Origin: Planctomycetota bacterium
Lineage (GTDB): Bacteria > Planctomycetota > UBA1135 > GCA-002686595
Assembly: GCA_016872755.1 (NCBI GenBank)
Contig: VGZE01000004.1
Span: 1 to 63,260, forward strand
Direction of reading: 5' to 3'
DNA length: 63,260 nucleotides
Made by a program: the position numbers and the translations under genes. The notes under the pieces are model-generated. The model saw only the letters and a list, made by a program, of their open reading frames with translations. It made no database searches and was not told the DNA's origin. Shown one piece after another: positions 1 through 7,736 of this stretch (position 1 is the first letter of the stretch; each line of letters starts with the position of its first letter).

Positions 1-2
1 TG

Positions 3-311
3 CTGGGCGCGGACCTGCGCACGATCTTCGTCGCGACCACGCATGAGCCCGGCAATGTGCAGGAATCGGCGCTGACGCGTGCGGGCCGCTGCCTGCAGGT
101 GCTGCAGTTTGAATTGTTCGAGCCGGGGCGGGCCAAGAATTGGCTGGAGTCCAAGGGACTTGCCGCCAACGTCCGCAAGCCGATCGCGTTGGCTGACTTG
201 TACGCACGAGTGCGCGCAGCGGCGCCGCACAAGCGTACCAAGCACGAGCACATCGGCTTCAGCAATGCGAATCGAGCTTCGACCGGCTGTGGGGAGACAT
301 TGGAGGAGTGA
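3..311 (+). CDS. C-terminal end of an AAA-type ATPase-like protein (5' truncated by window edge)
   Basis: The reading frame is open from the first in-frame base of the window to a TGA at 309-311, so the start lies upstream. The visible ~100 residues begin with a hydrophobic strand ending in ATTHEPG, followed by ALTRAGR and an F-x(5)-GRAKNWL segment. That order matches the sensor-1 strand, the A-L-x-R-x-GR motif and the lid start of AAA ATPases, where sensor 1 is more often TTN. Walker A and B would lie outside the window. The role is unknown. The AAA assignment rests on a short motif string and is moderate only. Confidence 0.5.
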   Translation: MGADLRTIFVATTHEPGNVQESALTRAGRCLQVLQFELFEPGRAKNWLESKGLAANVRKPIALADLYARVRAAAPHKRTKHEHIGFSNANRASTGCGETLEE

Positions 312-333
312 ACTGCCTTCCCGGAGGAGAGAA

Positions 334-371
334 GGGGCTCGGACGTGGAGGTTTGAACCCGGCCGAGCCCC
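334..371. terminator. Stem-loop between convergent genes
   Basis: A perfect 9-bp inverted repeat (334-342 with 363-371) encloses a 20-nt loop. It sits between the stop of the AAA-like gene and the stop of aroB on the other strand. Position and symmetry suggest a bidirectional terminator. There is only a weak T-rich stretch after it. Confidence 0.45.
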
Positions 372-402
372 ATTTCCCCCTGAGCACGAGCGATCGCGCG
401 GA

Positions 403-1482
403 TCAGACGAGCAGCTCGCGGAGATCCTGCGGCAATGCGAACACGTCTCGCGCCACGTCGCCCGCGGCGATCGGCAGCACCAAGCGGACCACGCCGGAGC
501 GGTTCTTCTTGTCGAGCGCCATCGCCTCGACGAGCGCGGCGCGATCGAGCGTGCACGCGTAGCGTGCTTCGAGCTCGGCAATGCTTGAGCACAGGCCGAG
601 GTGCGCAAGAATCTTCCGCACGCGCGCTGCAAGTTCCTGGTCGGCCAGCGTGCTGGCGCGCTCGCTCGCAGCACACGCGAGCGCGAGCCCGCAGCCGACG
701 GCAACTCCGTGCGGGATCCGGCCGTAGCCGGCGACGTGCTCGATCGCGTGCGCGAACGTGTGGCCGAGGTTCAGTTGCTTGCGCTCGCCCGATTCGCGCG
801 GGTCGCGCGCCACGATCGACGCCTTCAAACGCGCGCAGAACTCGATCGCGCGCGCCAGCGCGGCGCTGTCGCCGGCCCGCAGCGATTCGGCATGCTGCTC
901 GACGAACGCGAGCTCGCGTTCACCGGCGAGCAGCGCGCACTTGAGCACCTCGCCCAGGCCCGACGCGACTTGTTCGGCCGGCAGCGTCGCGAGCGTGTCG
1001 GTGTCGGCGAGCACCGCGATGGGGGAGTGGAAGGCTCCGGCCAGGTTCTTGCCCGCCGCGAGATCGATCGCCGTCTTGCCGCCGATCGCGGAGTCCGCCA
1101 TCGCGAGCAGCGTCGTCGGGCACTGCACGACTGCGATCCCGCGCATGTAGAGCGCCGCGGCGAGTCCGGCCGTGTCGCCGATCGAGCCGCCGCCGAATGC
1201 GACGACGAGCGATTGGCGATCGAGGCGCGCGCGCGCCATGGCTTCCAGCAGCGCTTCCAGGTGCGCGAAGCTCTTGGCGGCCTCGCCCGCGGGCAGCAAG
1301 AGGTGAGCGCGCGTCGCCAACCCGATGCGCTGCCCGTGCAGCTTCGCCACCGTCGCGTCGGTGACGGCGAAGCTCGAGCTGTAGCGACTTTCGAGCTGCG
1401 CGAGCTCGGCGAGTGCTCCGCGGCCGAGCGCGAACGGGCAGCGCGGCTCGGTCGCGACGTCGAAGCGCACGAGGTCCGCCAC
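403..1482 (-). CDS. aroB: 3-dehydroquinate synthase
   Basis: Second step of the shikimate pathway: converts DAHP to 3-dehydroquinate using NAD and a divalent metal, in the cytoplasm. The 359-residue length is normal. Visible family signatures are GGGSIGDTAG (about residues 97-106, NAD binding), DSAIGGKTAID (about 131-141), a KNLAGAF segment, and the metal-ligand stretches LNLGHTFAHAIE and a later HG-x-AVG. The start is GTG. It is the last gene of a tight minus-strand run, 15 bp after the upstream hydrolase and 16 bp more from speB, so co-transcription is likely. There is no obvious functional link between aromatic biosynthesis and agmatine use. Confidence 0.96.
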   Translation of the reverse strand: MADLVRFDVATEPRCPFALGRGALAELAQLESRYSSSFAVTDATVAKLHGQRIGLATRAHLLLPAGEAAKSFAHLEALLEAMARARLDRQSLVVAFGGGSIGDTAGLAAALYMRGIAVVQCPTTLLAMADSAIGGKTAIDLAAGKNLAGAFHSPIAVLADTDTLATLPAEQVASGLGEVLKCALLAGERELAFVEQHAESLRAGDSAALARAIEFCARLKASIVARDPRESGERKQLNLGHTFAHAIEHVAGYGRIPHGVAVGCGLALACAASERASTLADQELAARVRKILAHLGLCSSIAELEARYACTLDRAALVEAMALDKKNRSGVVRLVLPIAAGDVARDVFALPQDLRELLV

Positions 1483-1497
1483 GCTGTCAGGCTCCGG

Positions 1498-2226
1498 TCA
1501 ACGCTTGACGAGGCGCGCTGCGTGCAGCGCGGCGGCGTCGACGAACGCGCGCAGGATGCGGTCGTTCGGGCTGCCTTCGGGCGACAGTTCCGGGTGCCAC
1601 TGCACGCCCAGTGCGAAAGGGTGGTCCGCGCGTTCGATGCCTTCGATCAGGCCCTCGTCGTCGCGCGCATTGACGTTCCACGGCGCGCGCACGCTGGCCA
1701 CGGCCTGGTGGTGGCGCGAGACGACCGCCAGCGAGGACTCGCGAGTCGCGTGCGCGAGCTTGGAACCACTCTCGACCGCGACCGGGTGCTCGACGTTGCC
1801 CGAGTGCTGGCGGGCATTCGGACGGTCTTCCGGCAGGTGCTGGTACAGCCGGCCGCCCTCGGCCAGCGCGAGCAATTGCATGCCGTAGCAGATGCCGAGC
1901 ACCGGCGTGCCGCGCGCGAGCACCGCGCGCGCGAGCTCGAAGTCGAAGTCCTGCTTGGCGCTCGGCACCGGGGTCGCCTTGGGGTGCGTCGGCCCCAGGC
2001 CGAGGCGCGCCGTGTCGAAATCGTCGCCGCCGGAGAAGAGCACACCGTCGACGCGCTCGACGAGCCGCTCGACGTCGGTCGGGCCGCCGATCGGCGGGAT
2101 CGCGAGCGGGATGCCGCCGGCGCGCAGCACCGCGTCGGCATAGCGCGTGCCCAGCGAGAGCTTGGGACGCTCGCCGAGCTCGAGGCTGGTCGTGATCGCG
2201 ATCAGCGGACGCGGAGGAAAGGCCAT
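1498..2226 (-). CDS. Gamma-glutamyl-gamma-aminobutyrate hydrolase-like class-I amidotransferase (peptidase C26)
   Basis: 242 residues with the class-I glutamine-amidotransferase fold. The nucleophile elbow is GICYGMQ (Cys near residue 116) and the His/Glu pair is in QWHPE (near 210). An N-terminal PLIAIT strand and the FSGGDD turn are typical of the PuuD/C26 subfamily, which hydrolyses gamma-glutamyl-GABA in putrescine breakdown. Agmatinase lies 16 bp upstream on the same strand and makes putrescine, which supports a polyamine role, but no other Puu enzyme is present. A general gamma-glutamyl hydrolase is the alternative. Confidence 0.85.
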   Translation of the reverse strand: MAFPPRPLIAITTSLELGERPKLSLGTRYADAVLRAGGIPLAIPPIGGPTDVERLVERVDGVLFSGGDDFDTARLGLGPTHPKATPVPSAKQDFDFELARAVLARGTPVLGICYGMQLLALAEGGRLYQHLPEDRPNARQHSGNVEHPVAVESGSKLAHATRESSLAVVSRHHQAVASVRAPWNVNARDDEGLIEGIERADHPFALGVQWHPELSPEGSPNDRILRAFVDAAALHAARLVKR

Positions 2227-2242
2227 GTCGATGTGCGGCAGC

Positions 2243-3286
2243 CTATCCGCGCGTTGCCAGCGCGCAGCCGATCAACTTGTACAGCAGCCGCGCGCCGACG
2301 TTCGCGTCCCACGAATCGGTGCCGGCGGGCGCCGGGCTCGGCGCGACCTCGACGAGGTCCACTCCGAGCACGCGACGGCCCGACTTCGACAGGAGTTCGA
2401 GCCACATCAGCGCCTCGGACCACTGCAGTCCGCCCGGCACCGGCGTGCCGGTGCCGGGGCACAGCGCCGGATCGAGCCCATCGACGTCGAAGGTCACCCA
2501 GACGGTCTTCGGCAGGCGTCGGATGTACTTCTGCGCGAGCTCGCGCAGGTCATCCCCGGCCATGCGCGCGCGCGCCCAGCGCCGGTCGTACAGCACGCGC
2601 ACGCGGCCTTCCTGCGCGGCGATGTAGTCGTGCTCGGCCTCGCACAGGTCGCGGATGCCGACTTGCACGAGCCGCTCGACGCCTTCGATGCGCTCCAGCG
2701 CGTTGTGCAGGATCGACGCATGCGACCACTCGAAGCCCTCGTAGGCCGCGCGCAGATCCGCGTGCGCGTCGAAATGCAGGATGCCGAAGCCGGCGTACTG
2801 CTCGGCGCAGGCCTGCCAGGCGCCGAACGGCACCGCGTGGTCGCCACCGAGCACGACCGGCAGCTTGTCCTGTTCGAGGATCTCGGCCACCGCGTCGTGC
2901 ACGATGCGGTTCAGCTCGGCGCCGATCTCGTTGACGCGCCCGAGCGCGCGGCCGAGCAGTTCGTCGCCCTCGATCGCGCCGCCGACGTCGATCACGCCCT
3001 GGGCGAGCCGCGTCGCCTCGGCATTCAGCTTCGCGATCCGCTCGTGCTCGGGCAGCAGGTGAATGCCGCGTTCGTAGAAGCGGCCGTACTCGAGGTCGTA
3101 CAGATCGACCTGCCGGCTGGCGCGCGCGACCGCCTGTGGGCCCAGCGCGGCACCCTTGCGATACGAGGTCGTCGCGTCGAACGGCACCGGCAGGACGAGG
3201 ACGTCGGACTCCGCGGCGTCGAACGGGAGTCCGAACAGCCCGCTGTCGGGCGCGGCCGCCGCATTGGGATCGAAGGTGTTGGGCAT
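2243..3286 (-). CDS. speB: Agmatinase / ureohydrolase family protein
   Basis: 347 residues of the arginase/agmatinase fold, predicted to split agmatine into putrescine and urea with a binuclear manganese centre. The metal-binding signatures are all present: VVLGGDH, HFDAHADLR and TFDVDGLDP, with the conserved SHAS between them. Other guanidino substrates (guanidinobutyrate, guanidine) are handled by the same family, so the exact substrate is inferred. It is first in a three-gene minus-strand run with the C26 hydrolase and aroB. Its upstream region holds two strong stem-loops that may act as a leader. Confidence 0.88.
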   Translation of the reverse strand: MPNTFDPNAAAAPDSGLFGLPFDAAESDVLVLPVPFDATTSYRKGAALGPQAVARASRQVDLYDLEYGRFYERGIHLLPEHERIAKLNAEATRLAQGVIDVGGAIEGDELLGRALGRVNEIGAELNRIVHDAVAEILEQDKLPVVLGGDHAVPFGAWQACAEQYAGFGILHFDAHADLRAAYEGFEWSHASILHNALERIEGVERLVQVGIRDLCEAEHDYIAAQEGRVRVLYDRRWARARMAGDDLRELAQKYIRRLPKTVWVTFDVDGLDPALCPGTGTPVPGGLQWSEALMWLELLSKSGRRVLGVDLVEVAPSPAPAGTDSWDANVGARLLYKLIGCALATRG

Positions 3287-3713
3287 GCTGGGCCCGCGAT
3301 CCTAGCCGCCTGCACTGCCCGGCTTCGATCACGCGCTCGCCCGGACCGCCTCCGGCGGGTCCGAGCTGGACAGGTCCTCTCCCCGCGCCTCCGGGAAAAG
3401 GGAGGACCCGAGCCTCCCCCCCGGGAGACTCGGGCCCGTTGGGGCGCGTATCCCCCCGGATCCGCGCCACCGTGAGCACCCCTTCCCGACCGACCTCGGC
3501 TCACTGGCATTCCTCCACCCGAGGAGCCAGGGGTCGGGAAAGAGCGATCAGGAAAGTGAACGGAGACTGAGTGTCGGATCGGACAGAAAAGTCGCAAAAA
3601 GCAGACTGAGTCCGGGATTCCTGTCTCATCCATGAGGCACTTCTCATCCAAGAAACAGCCGAGGTGTTTGTGCGCCACTTCGGGCGTTTTCGCGCCTGTT
3701 CGACCCATGGCCA
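3287..3713. other. Intergenic region with two adjacent strong stem-loops and short direct repeats
   Basis: No convincing gene is present. Stem-loop 1 pairs 3373-3383 with 3400-3408 with a small bulge. Stem-loop 2 spans 3407-3434, with 6 and 5 bp separated by a single mismatch and a 4-nt loop. Read on the minus strand both lie in the presumptive 5' leader of speB. An 8-bp sequence TCTCATCC occurs twice, at 3624-3631 and 3642-3649, which could be an operator. The stretch 3540-3700 is visibly poorer in GC than its surroundings. No known riboswitch consensus is recognised. Confidence 0.4.
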
Positions 3714-3776
3714 GTGGCTTTTCGCGGGTCTGAGCCATTACACATCGTTAACGCGGCGCTCCAGGCTCCGCCGATC

Positions 3777-3873
3777 TTGCGCGGCTCCACTGCATGGGAC
3801 TCGACGACCGATCGCGAGCTGCTCGCGCGCCATGGCCAAGGCGATCACGAAGCCTTCCGGGCCTTGTTCGAGC
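3777..3873 (+). pseudogene. N-terminal remnant of an ECF sigma factor
   Basis: In one plus-strand frame, beginning at a possible TTG (3777), the translation contains TTDRELLARHGQGDHEAF followed by RALFEQRRG. This is the canonical start of sigma-70 region 2 in ECF sigma factors. Similarity stops near 3873. By 3891 the DNA is the antiparallel end of the DUF1570 gene, and the frame simply runs on without a stop through that gene's complementary strand. No region 4 follows. I read this as a sigma gene cut off by a rearrangement whose junction lies within about 20 bp of the neighbour's stop codon. Confidence 0.55.
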
Positions 3874-3890
3874 AGCGCCGAGGTGCCCGG

Positions 3891-6131
3891 TCAGAGCCCG
3901 CCGACGAACTTCGCGAACTCGCCTTCCAGGGACGCCACGATCGTCGGCGTGAAGACGATGTCGATAGCCTCGTCGGCGAGCTTGCCGCTGCTGAGCTCCT
4001 TCAGGAAGCGGGCAACCAGTTCCGTGCGCCCCTTGCCGCTCTCCTGCAGGAAGTGCACGAAGGCCCAGGCCTGCGCGTAGTTCTTCATCACTTCCCCGCC
4101 GTAGAAGTCCGAGCGAGTGATGCGCAGGAACTGCCGCAGCGGCGCGCGGCCCTCGCGGCGCAGGGTCTCGACGTGCTTGTCGTTGACGATCCCGTCCTTC
4201 CACTGGCCGTCGACGAGCTTCGACTGCTCGTAGTACTCGGCCATGCCCTCGTTGAACCAGACCGGCGCAGTCGGCGCGACCTGGTCGAGGTACTGGTGGA
4301 AACCCTCGTGCACGACCGTCGCGAGCATCTGCTCGGTCTCCGGCAGGTTCCAGATCATCAGCTGCTTGAGCAGCGGAATGTAGACCCCGGCCGTGTGCTC
4401 CGGCTTGCCGCCGATCAAGTCCTCGCAGAACTCGTGATAGCCGGCCTCGCTGGAGAAGAGCTGCACGCGGAAGCGCTTCTTGGCGCCGGAGACGCGTTTG
4501 AGGTGCACATTGTACTTGGCGTAGAAGCGCTCGAGCAGCTGCGCCGCGCGAAAGCACAGCGCCTGTCCGATGTCCGAACGCACGTGGTAGTGCTCGGACT
4601 TGTATTCGAAGGATTTCGCCCACTGTGGACCGTTGCGCGTGCGGTCCAGCGTGCGCTGGAACTCCTCGAAGTCCGCCGGCGGAAAGCCCGCGTCGCGCGC
4701 GTTGCGCAGCAACGTATCCGCCTCGTCCGCGCGATCGAGCAGCGCCAAGGTCTGTGCCTGCAGCACCAAGGCACGCGGATCCTGCGGATGCGCGGCCACG
4801 AGCTGGACGGCTTCGGCCAGCGCCTGCTCGCGCCGACCTTCGGCGGCCCACAGCTCCGCGCGCAGCACGCGCGCCGGCACGAAGGCCGGGAAGTCCGTTG
4901 TCAGGCGCTCCAGCCTCCCGACGGCCCTTGCGTGCCGCGATGAGTAGACCTCGAGCTGAGCGAGCAGCCACTCCGAGACCTGCGCGCTGAACTTCGTCTT
5001 GCCGACGTTCGAGGCGAGCTCGTAGGCGTCCTGGTCCTCGCCCTTCTCTCGCAAGGCAACCACCTGCTGGTGGCCCTTCACGTCTTCGGGAGTCGGCTCG
5101 CCGGGCAACAGCTTCTCGGGCGGGTAGAGCGTGGCGGACAGCTCGGCCCGCCCGCGCAGTTTGGGCGGCAGTTGCGCGCGCGGGTCGAAATCCTTCGAGA
5201 ATCGCGCGAGGTTCTGCTGCACGAGCGAATCCACCCGGCCCAGCACCCAGGACGGCTGCGCCTTGCCTTCGATGCGCAGGTCCCAGATCTCCGACACGCC
5301 GAGCAGCGCGAACCCGCCCCACAGGTCCCCGGGCTTGTCGATCGCGCAGATGCGCTTGCCGTTGCAGGAGACCGACACGCTCGAGCCACTCACGCTGAAG
5401 CGCAGCGTGATCTCGCTGCCCACCGGGAGCTTGAGCTCGCCCTTCTCGTACTGTTCGCTCGAAGTAGCGTCCGAGCGGACCACGTAGCCCAGCCATTCGT
5501 TGCCGAACGCCTCGTTGCCGCGCACGAACCCCGCCACGTAGGCGCGGTCCCACTCGGCCGCGAGCACGCAGCGCAGTGACGAGAGGTCCGCGGGGAAAAT
5601 CCCGCCCGAGAGCTCGACCGAGTAGCTGCCGGCGAACGAGAGCGGATGGACCAGTGTTTCGTCGCCGACGTACCAGTCCTTGCGGTCGTGGACGGATGGG
5701 AGGCCTTCGAGCGCCGAGCGGCTGCCGCGCGGCTTCAGGCGCGGCTTGCGCTGCGGCGGGCGCGAGCTGTAGCGCACGTCGATCAGCCCCGATTGCTCGT
5801 TCCATTGATCGAGCTCGCCGGAGATCACGTCGTGGGCGAGCGGGCGCTCGTAGCGCTCCCAGAACGAACAGAGCGTCAGCAGATCCTCGATCCCATAGAG
5901 GTGATGGATCGTGTATGGGCGCTCCGCGTGCAGCTCCAGCGTCTGCTCGAGCAGCGCGCGCGCCTCCTTCGGCTTGTCGGTCGACAGCATGCGCCGGGTC
6001 TGGCGAAACGCCTCGACCAGCGCGGCCTCGTCGGTCGCCGGAGCCTGCGCGGGCAGCGTCCCCAGGAGCAGCGCGCTCAGCAGCGCTGGAAGTCCGGCAC
6101 TCGCCCACGAGACTCGCGGAAAACCCGGCAT
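3891..6131 (-). CDS. Secreted DUF1570-type gluzincin metallopeptidase with a repeat-rich middle
   Basis: 746 residues. The ATG at 6131 is chosen because it starts a signal peptide (about residues 1-28, ending LLGTLPAQA); a longer in-frame extension overlaps the divergent rmuC. The middle has alpha-helical, TPR-like stretches rich in A, L and E (about 430-530). The C-terminal third carries the zinc signature VVHEGFHQYL (HExxH-like HEGFH), followed about 20 residues later by WFNEGMAEYY, whose Glu would be the third ligand. This pairing is the hallmark of DUF1570 / peptidase-MA-like domains common in Planctomycetes. Substrate unknown; extracytoplasmic location inferred. Confidence 0.75.
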   Translation of the reverse strand: MPGFPRVSWASAGLPALLSALLLGTLPAQAPATDEAALVEAFRQTRRMLSTDKPKEARALLEQTLELHAERPYTIHHLYGIEDLLTLCSFWERYERPLAHDVISGELDQWNEQSGLIDVRYSSRPPQRKPRLKPRGSRSALEGLPSVHDRKDWYVGDETLVHPLSFAGSYSVELSGGIFPADLSSLRCVLAAEWDRAYVAGFVRGNEAFGNEWLGYVVRSDATSSEQYEKGELKLPVGSEITLRFSVSGSSVSVSCNGKRICAIDKPGDLWGGFALLGVSEIWDLRIEGKAQPSWVLGRVDSLVQQNLARFSKDFDPRAQLPPKLRGRAELSATLYPPEKLLPGEPTPEDVKGHQQVVALREKGEDQDAYELASNVGKTKFSAQVSEWLLAQLEVYSSRHARAVGRLERLTTDFPAFVPARVLRAELWAAEGRREQALAEAVQLVAAHPQDPRALVLQAQTLALLDRADEADTLLRNARDAGFPPADFEEFQRTLDRTRNGPQWAKSFEYKSEHYHVRSDIGQALCFRAAQLLERFYAKYNVHLKRVSGAKKRFRVQLFSSEAGYHEFCEDLIGGKPEHTAGVYIPLLKQLMIWNLPETEQMLATVVHEGFHQYLDQVAPTAPVWFNEGMAEYYEQSKLVDGQWKDGIVNDKHVETLRREGRAPLRQFLRITRSDFYGGEVMKNYAQAWAFVHFLQESGKGRTELVARFLKELSSGKLADEAIDIVFTPTIVASLEGEFAKFVGGL

Positions 6132-6140
6132 GCACTCATC

Positions 6141-6167
6141 TGAACAAGCGTGCGCGTGCCGTACAAT
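6141..6167 (+). promoter_or_regulatory. Candidate sigma-70 promoter for rmuC
   Basis: A near-consensus -10 hexamer TACAAT lies at 6162-6167, with a weak -35-like TGAACA at 6141-6146 (15-bp spacing). Transcription would start about 6174, exactly on the preferred GTG start of rmuC. That implies a leaderless mRNA, and no Shine-Dalgarno is visible. Confidence 0.4.
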
Positions 6168-6173
6168 GCGCGC

Positions 6174-7454
6174 GTGGAGCCGCTGTCGATCGCCTTGTTG
6201 GTCGTGGCCGCCGTGGCTTGTCTGGCGGCCTACCTCGGCTGGCGGCGGGCCATGCTGGCCGCGGCGGAGGTTCGCGATGAACGCGGTCGACGCGAGCTGG
6301 CCGAGGCGCGCCTGTCCGACTCGGAGCGCGGCGAACAACGCTCGCGCGAAGCGTTCGAGGCGCTTGCCGCGCGCGCGTTGCACGCGCAGGGCGAGCAGTT
6401 CCTCGCGCTCGCCGAACAGCGCTTGAACGCCCAGCAAGTGCGCGCCGAGGCTTCGATCCGCAAGGAGCGGGACGATGTCGACGCGCTGGTCAAGCCGATC
6501 GGCGAGGCCCTGGCCAAGACGCGCGAGGAGCTGTCGCGGCTCGAGAAGGCCCGTGAAGGCGCGTACCAGGGACTCACGCGGCAGGTGGCCGATTTCCAGA
6601 TGCAGGCGACGAAGCTCGCCGATGCGCTGCGCCGCCCCAACGTGCGCGGTCGCTACGGAGAGGTCCAGTTGCAGCGCGTCGTCGAGCTGGCGGGCATGCG
6701 CGATTGGTGCGATTTCTCGACCCAGGCGAACACGCGTTCCAGCGAGGGTCAGCTGCTCAAGCCCGATCTCGTCGTGAAGCTGCCCAACGGGCGGCTGCTC
6801 GCCGTCGACGCCAAGTGCAGCCTGGACGGCTATCTCGATGCGCTCGAGGCGCCTGACCCGGCTGCGCGCGACGCGGCCTTCGCGCGTTTCGCCGAGAATG
6901 TCGTCGAGCAGGTCACGCGCTTGTCGTCGCGGCAGTACTGGGCGAACTTCCCGCAGTCACCTGAGCTCGTCGTGATGTTCGTGCCGGGCGACCAGTTCAT
7001 CGACGCCGCGCTGCAGTACAAGCCGGAACTCGTCGATATCGCTGCGCAGAAGAACATCGTGCTCGCCAGCCCGGCGACGCTGATCGGCCTGCTGCGAGCG
7101 GTCGCCCTCGGTTGGCGCGAGCGCACCGTCAGCGACAGCGCGGCGGAACTGCTGAAGTACGGTCAGCAGCTCCACGAACGCTCGGCGAAGGTCCTCGAGT
7201 ACGCGTCGAAGGTCGGTGAGCACCTGCGCCGCAGCGTCGACTCCTACAACGAGTTCGCCACATCCATCGACGCACGCCTGATGCCGACACTGCGTCGCTT
7301 CGAGGAACTCGGCGCGAAATCGGCCAAGGCGCTCGCGAACGTCGAGCAAGTCGAGCTGTTGCCCAAGCGCATCGAGTCGGCCTCGGACGAACTCACGCCC
7401 GCGCCCAGACGCGTGTCGGAGGGCCGTGATGAACCGGCGGAATTGGGAAGCTGA
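6174..7454 (+). CDS. rmuC: RmuC family DNA recombination-limiting protein
   Basis: RmuC proteins restrain recombination at inverted repeats and have a PD-(D/E)xK-like nuclease core. Starting at GTG 6174 the protein has 426 residues: an N-terminal membrane anchor (about 4-20, IALLVVAAVACLAAYLGW), a long charged coiled coil (about 25-150), then the RmuC domain. Recognisable blocks are RRPNVRGRYGEVQLQRVVELAGM, LLAVDAKCSLDGYL (the nuclease-like Asp/Lys motif) and ELVVMFVPGDQF followed by ASPATLIGLLRAVALGW. An in-frame GTG at 6150 is less likely because it precedes the -10 box. It is divergent from the DUF1570 gene with only about 40 bp between starts. Confidence 0.9.
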   Translation: MEPLSIALLVVAAVACLAAYLGWRRAMLAAAEVRDERGRRELAEARLSDSERGEQRSREAFEALAARALHAQGEQFLALAEQRLNAQQVRAEASIRKERDDVDALVKPIGEALAKTREELSRLEKAREGAYQGLTRQVADFQMQATKLADALRRPNVRGRYGEVQLQRVVELAGMRDWCDFSTQANTRSSEGQLLKPDLVVKLPNGRLLAVDAKCSLDGYLDALEAPDPAARDAAFARFAENVVEQVTRLSSRQYWANFPQSPELVVMFVPGDQFIDAALQYKPELVDIAAQKNIVLASPATLIGLLRAVALGWRERTVSDSAAELLKYGQQLHERSAKVLEYASKVGEHLRRSVDSYNEFATSIDARLMPTLRRFEELGAKSAKALANVEQVELLPKRIESASDELTPAPRRVSEGRDEPAELGS

Positions 7455-7716
7455 ACAACCGGACAACCCGTGGCGGCCGCGCTTGGGATTGGGAAGCGCG
7501 CTCGTCTTCGTCGGTCTCGTGCTGATCGTGGCCGGCACGCTGTACGTCGCCACGGCCGGCTACGGCGGCAAGGTGCGCGAACTCGAGGAACGTCGCAGCT
7601 ACAACCAAGTCAAGCAGAGCGTGCAGGATGCCTGGTTCGCCGGCACGTGCATGGCCGGCAGTGGACTGTGCTTCTGCGTGTGGGGCGCCAGGTTGCGCAA
7701 GCGGAAAACCGCCTGA
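7429..7716 (+). CDS. Small two-helix membrane protein, unknown function
   Basis: 95 residues. The start ATG at 7429 is preceded by GGAGGG six bases upstream; a GTG immediately before it is less well placed. The gene overlaps the end of rmuC by 26 bp in another frame, suggesting translational coupling. Two hydrophobic stretches (about residues 22-43 and 70-88) flank a short charged loop with RELEERRSY. A basic C-terminus (RLRKRK) suggests that end is cytoplasmic. I recognise no family. Confidence 0.6.
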   Translation: MNRRNWEAEQPDNPWRPRLGLGSALVFVGLVLIVAGTLYVATAGYGGKVRELEERRSYNQVKQSVQDAWFAGTCMAGSGLCFCVWGARLRKRKTA

Positions 7717-7717
7717 G

Positions 7718-7732
7718 GCGCCGCTCCGGCGC
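7718..7732. terminator. Short stem-loop between convergent genes
   Basis: A 6-bp perfect GC stem with a 3-nt CTC loop fills the 20-bp gap between the stop of the small membrane protein gene and the stop of the minus-strand phosphatase-like gene. It may terminate both; there is no T-tract. Confidence 0.35.
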
Positions 7733-7736
7733 GGAC

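Noticed and set aside
340-375. T-arm-like GGTTTGAACC sequence suggesting a tRNA 3' end
   Set aside because: The flanking bases do not make a 5-bp T stem and no D, anticodon or acceptor arms fit; the sequence is better explained as the loop of a terminator-like hairpin.
601-2934. Long plus-strand open frame opposite aroB and the C26/agmatinase genes
   Set aside because: Arg/Ala/Glu-rich translation with no domain; it is the antisense shadow expected in very GC-rich DNA opposite well-supported genes.
3300-3440. Possible guanidine-I (ykkC) riboswitch upstream of agmatinase
   Set aside because: A GGGAGA-like string is present, but the conserved ACGAGAGA-type and CTAGGG-type core blocks are not found in order on either strand.
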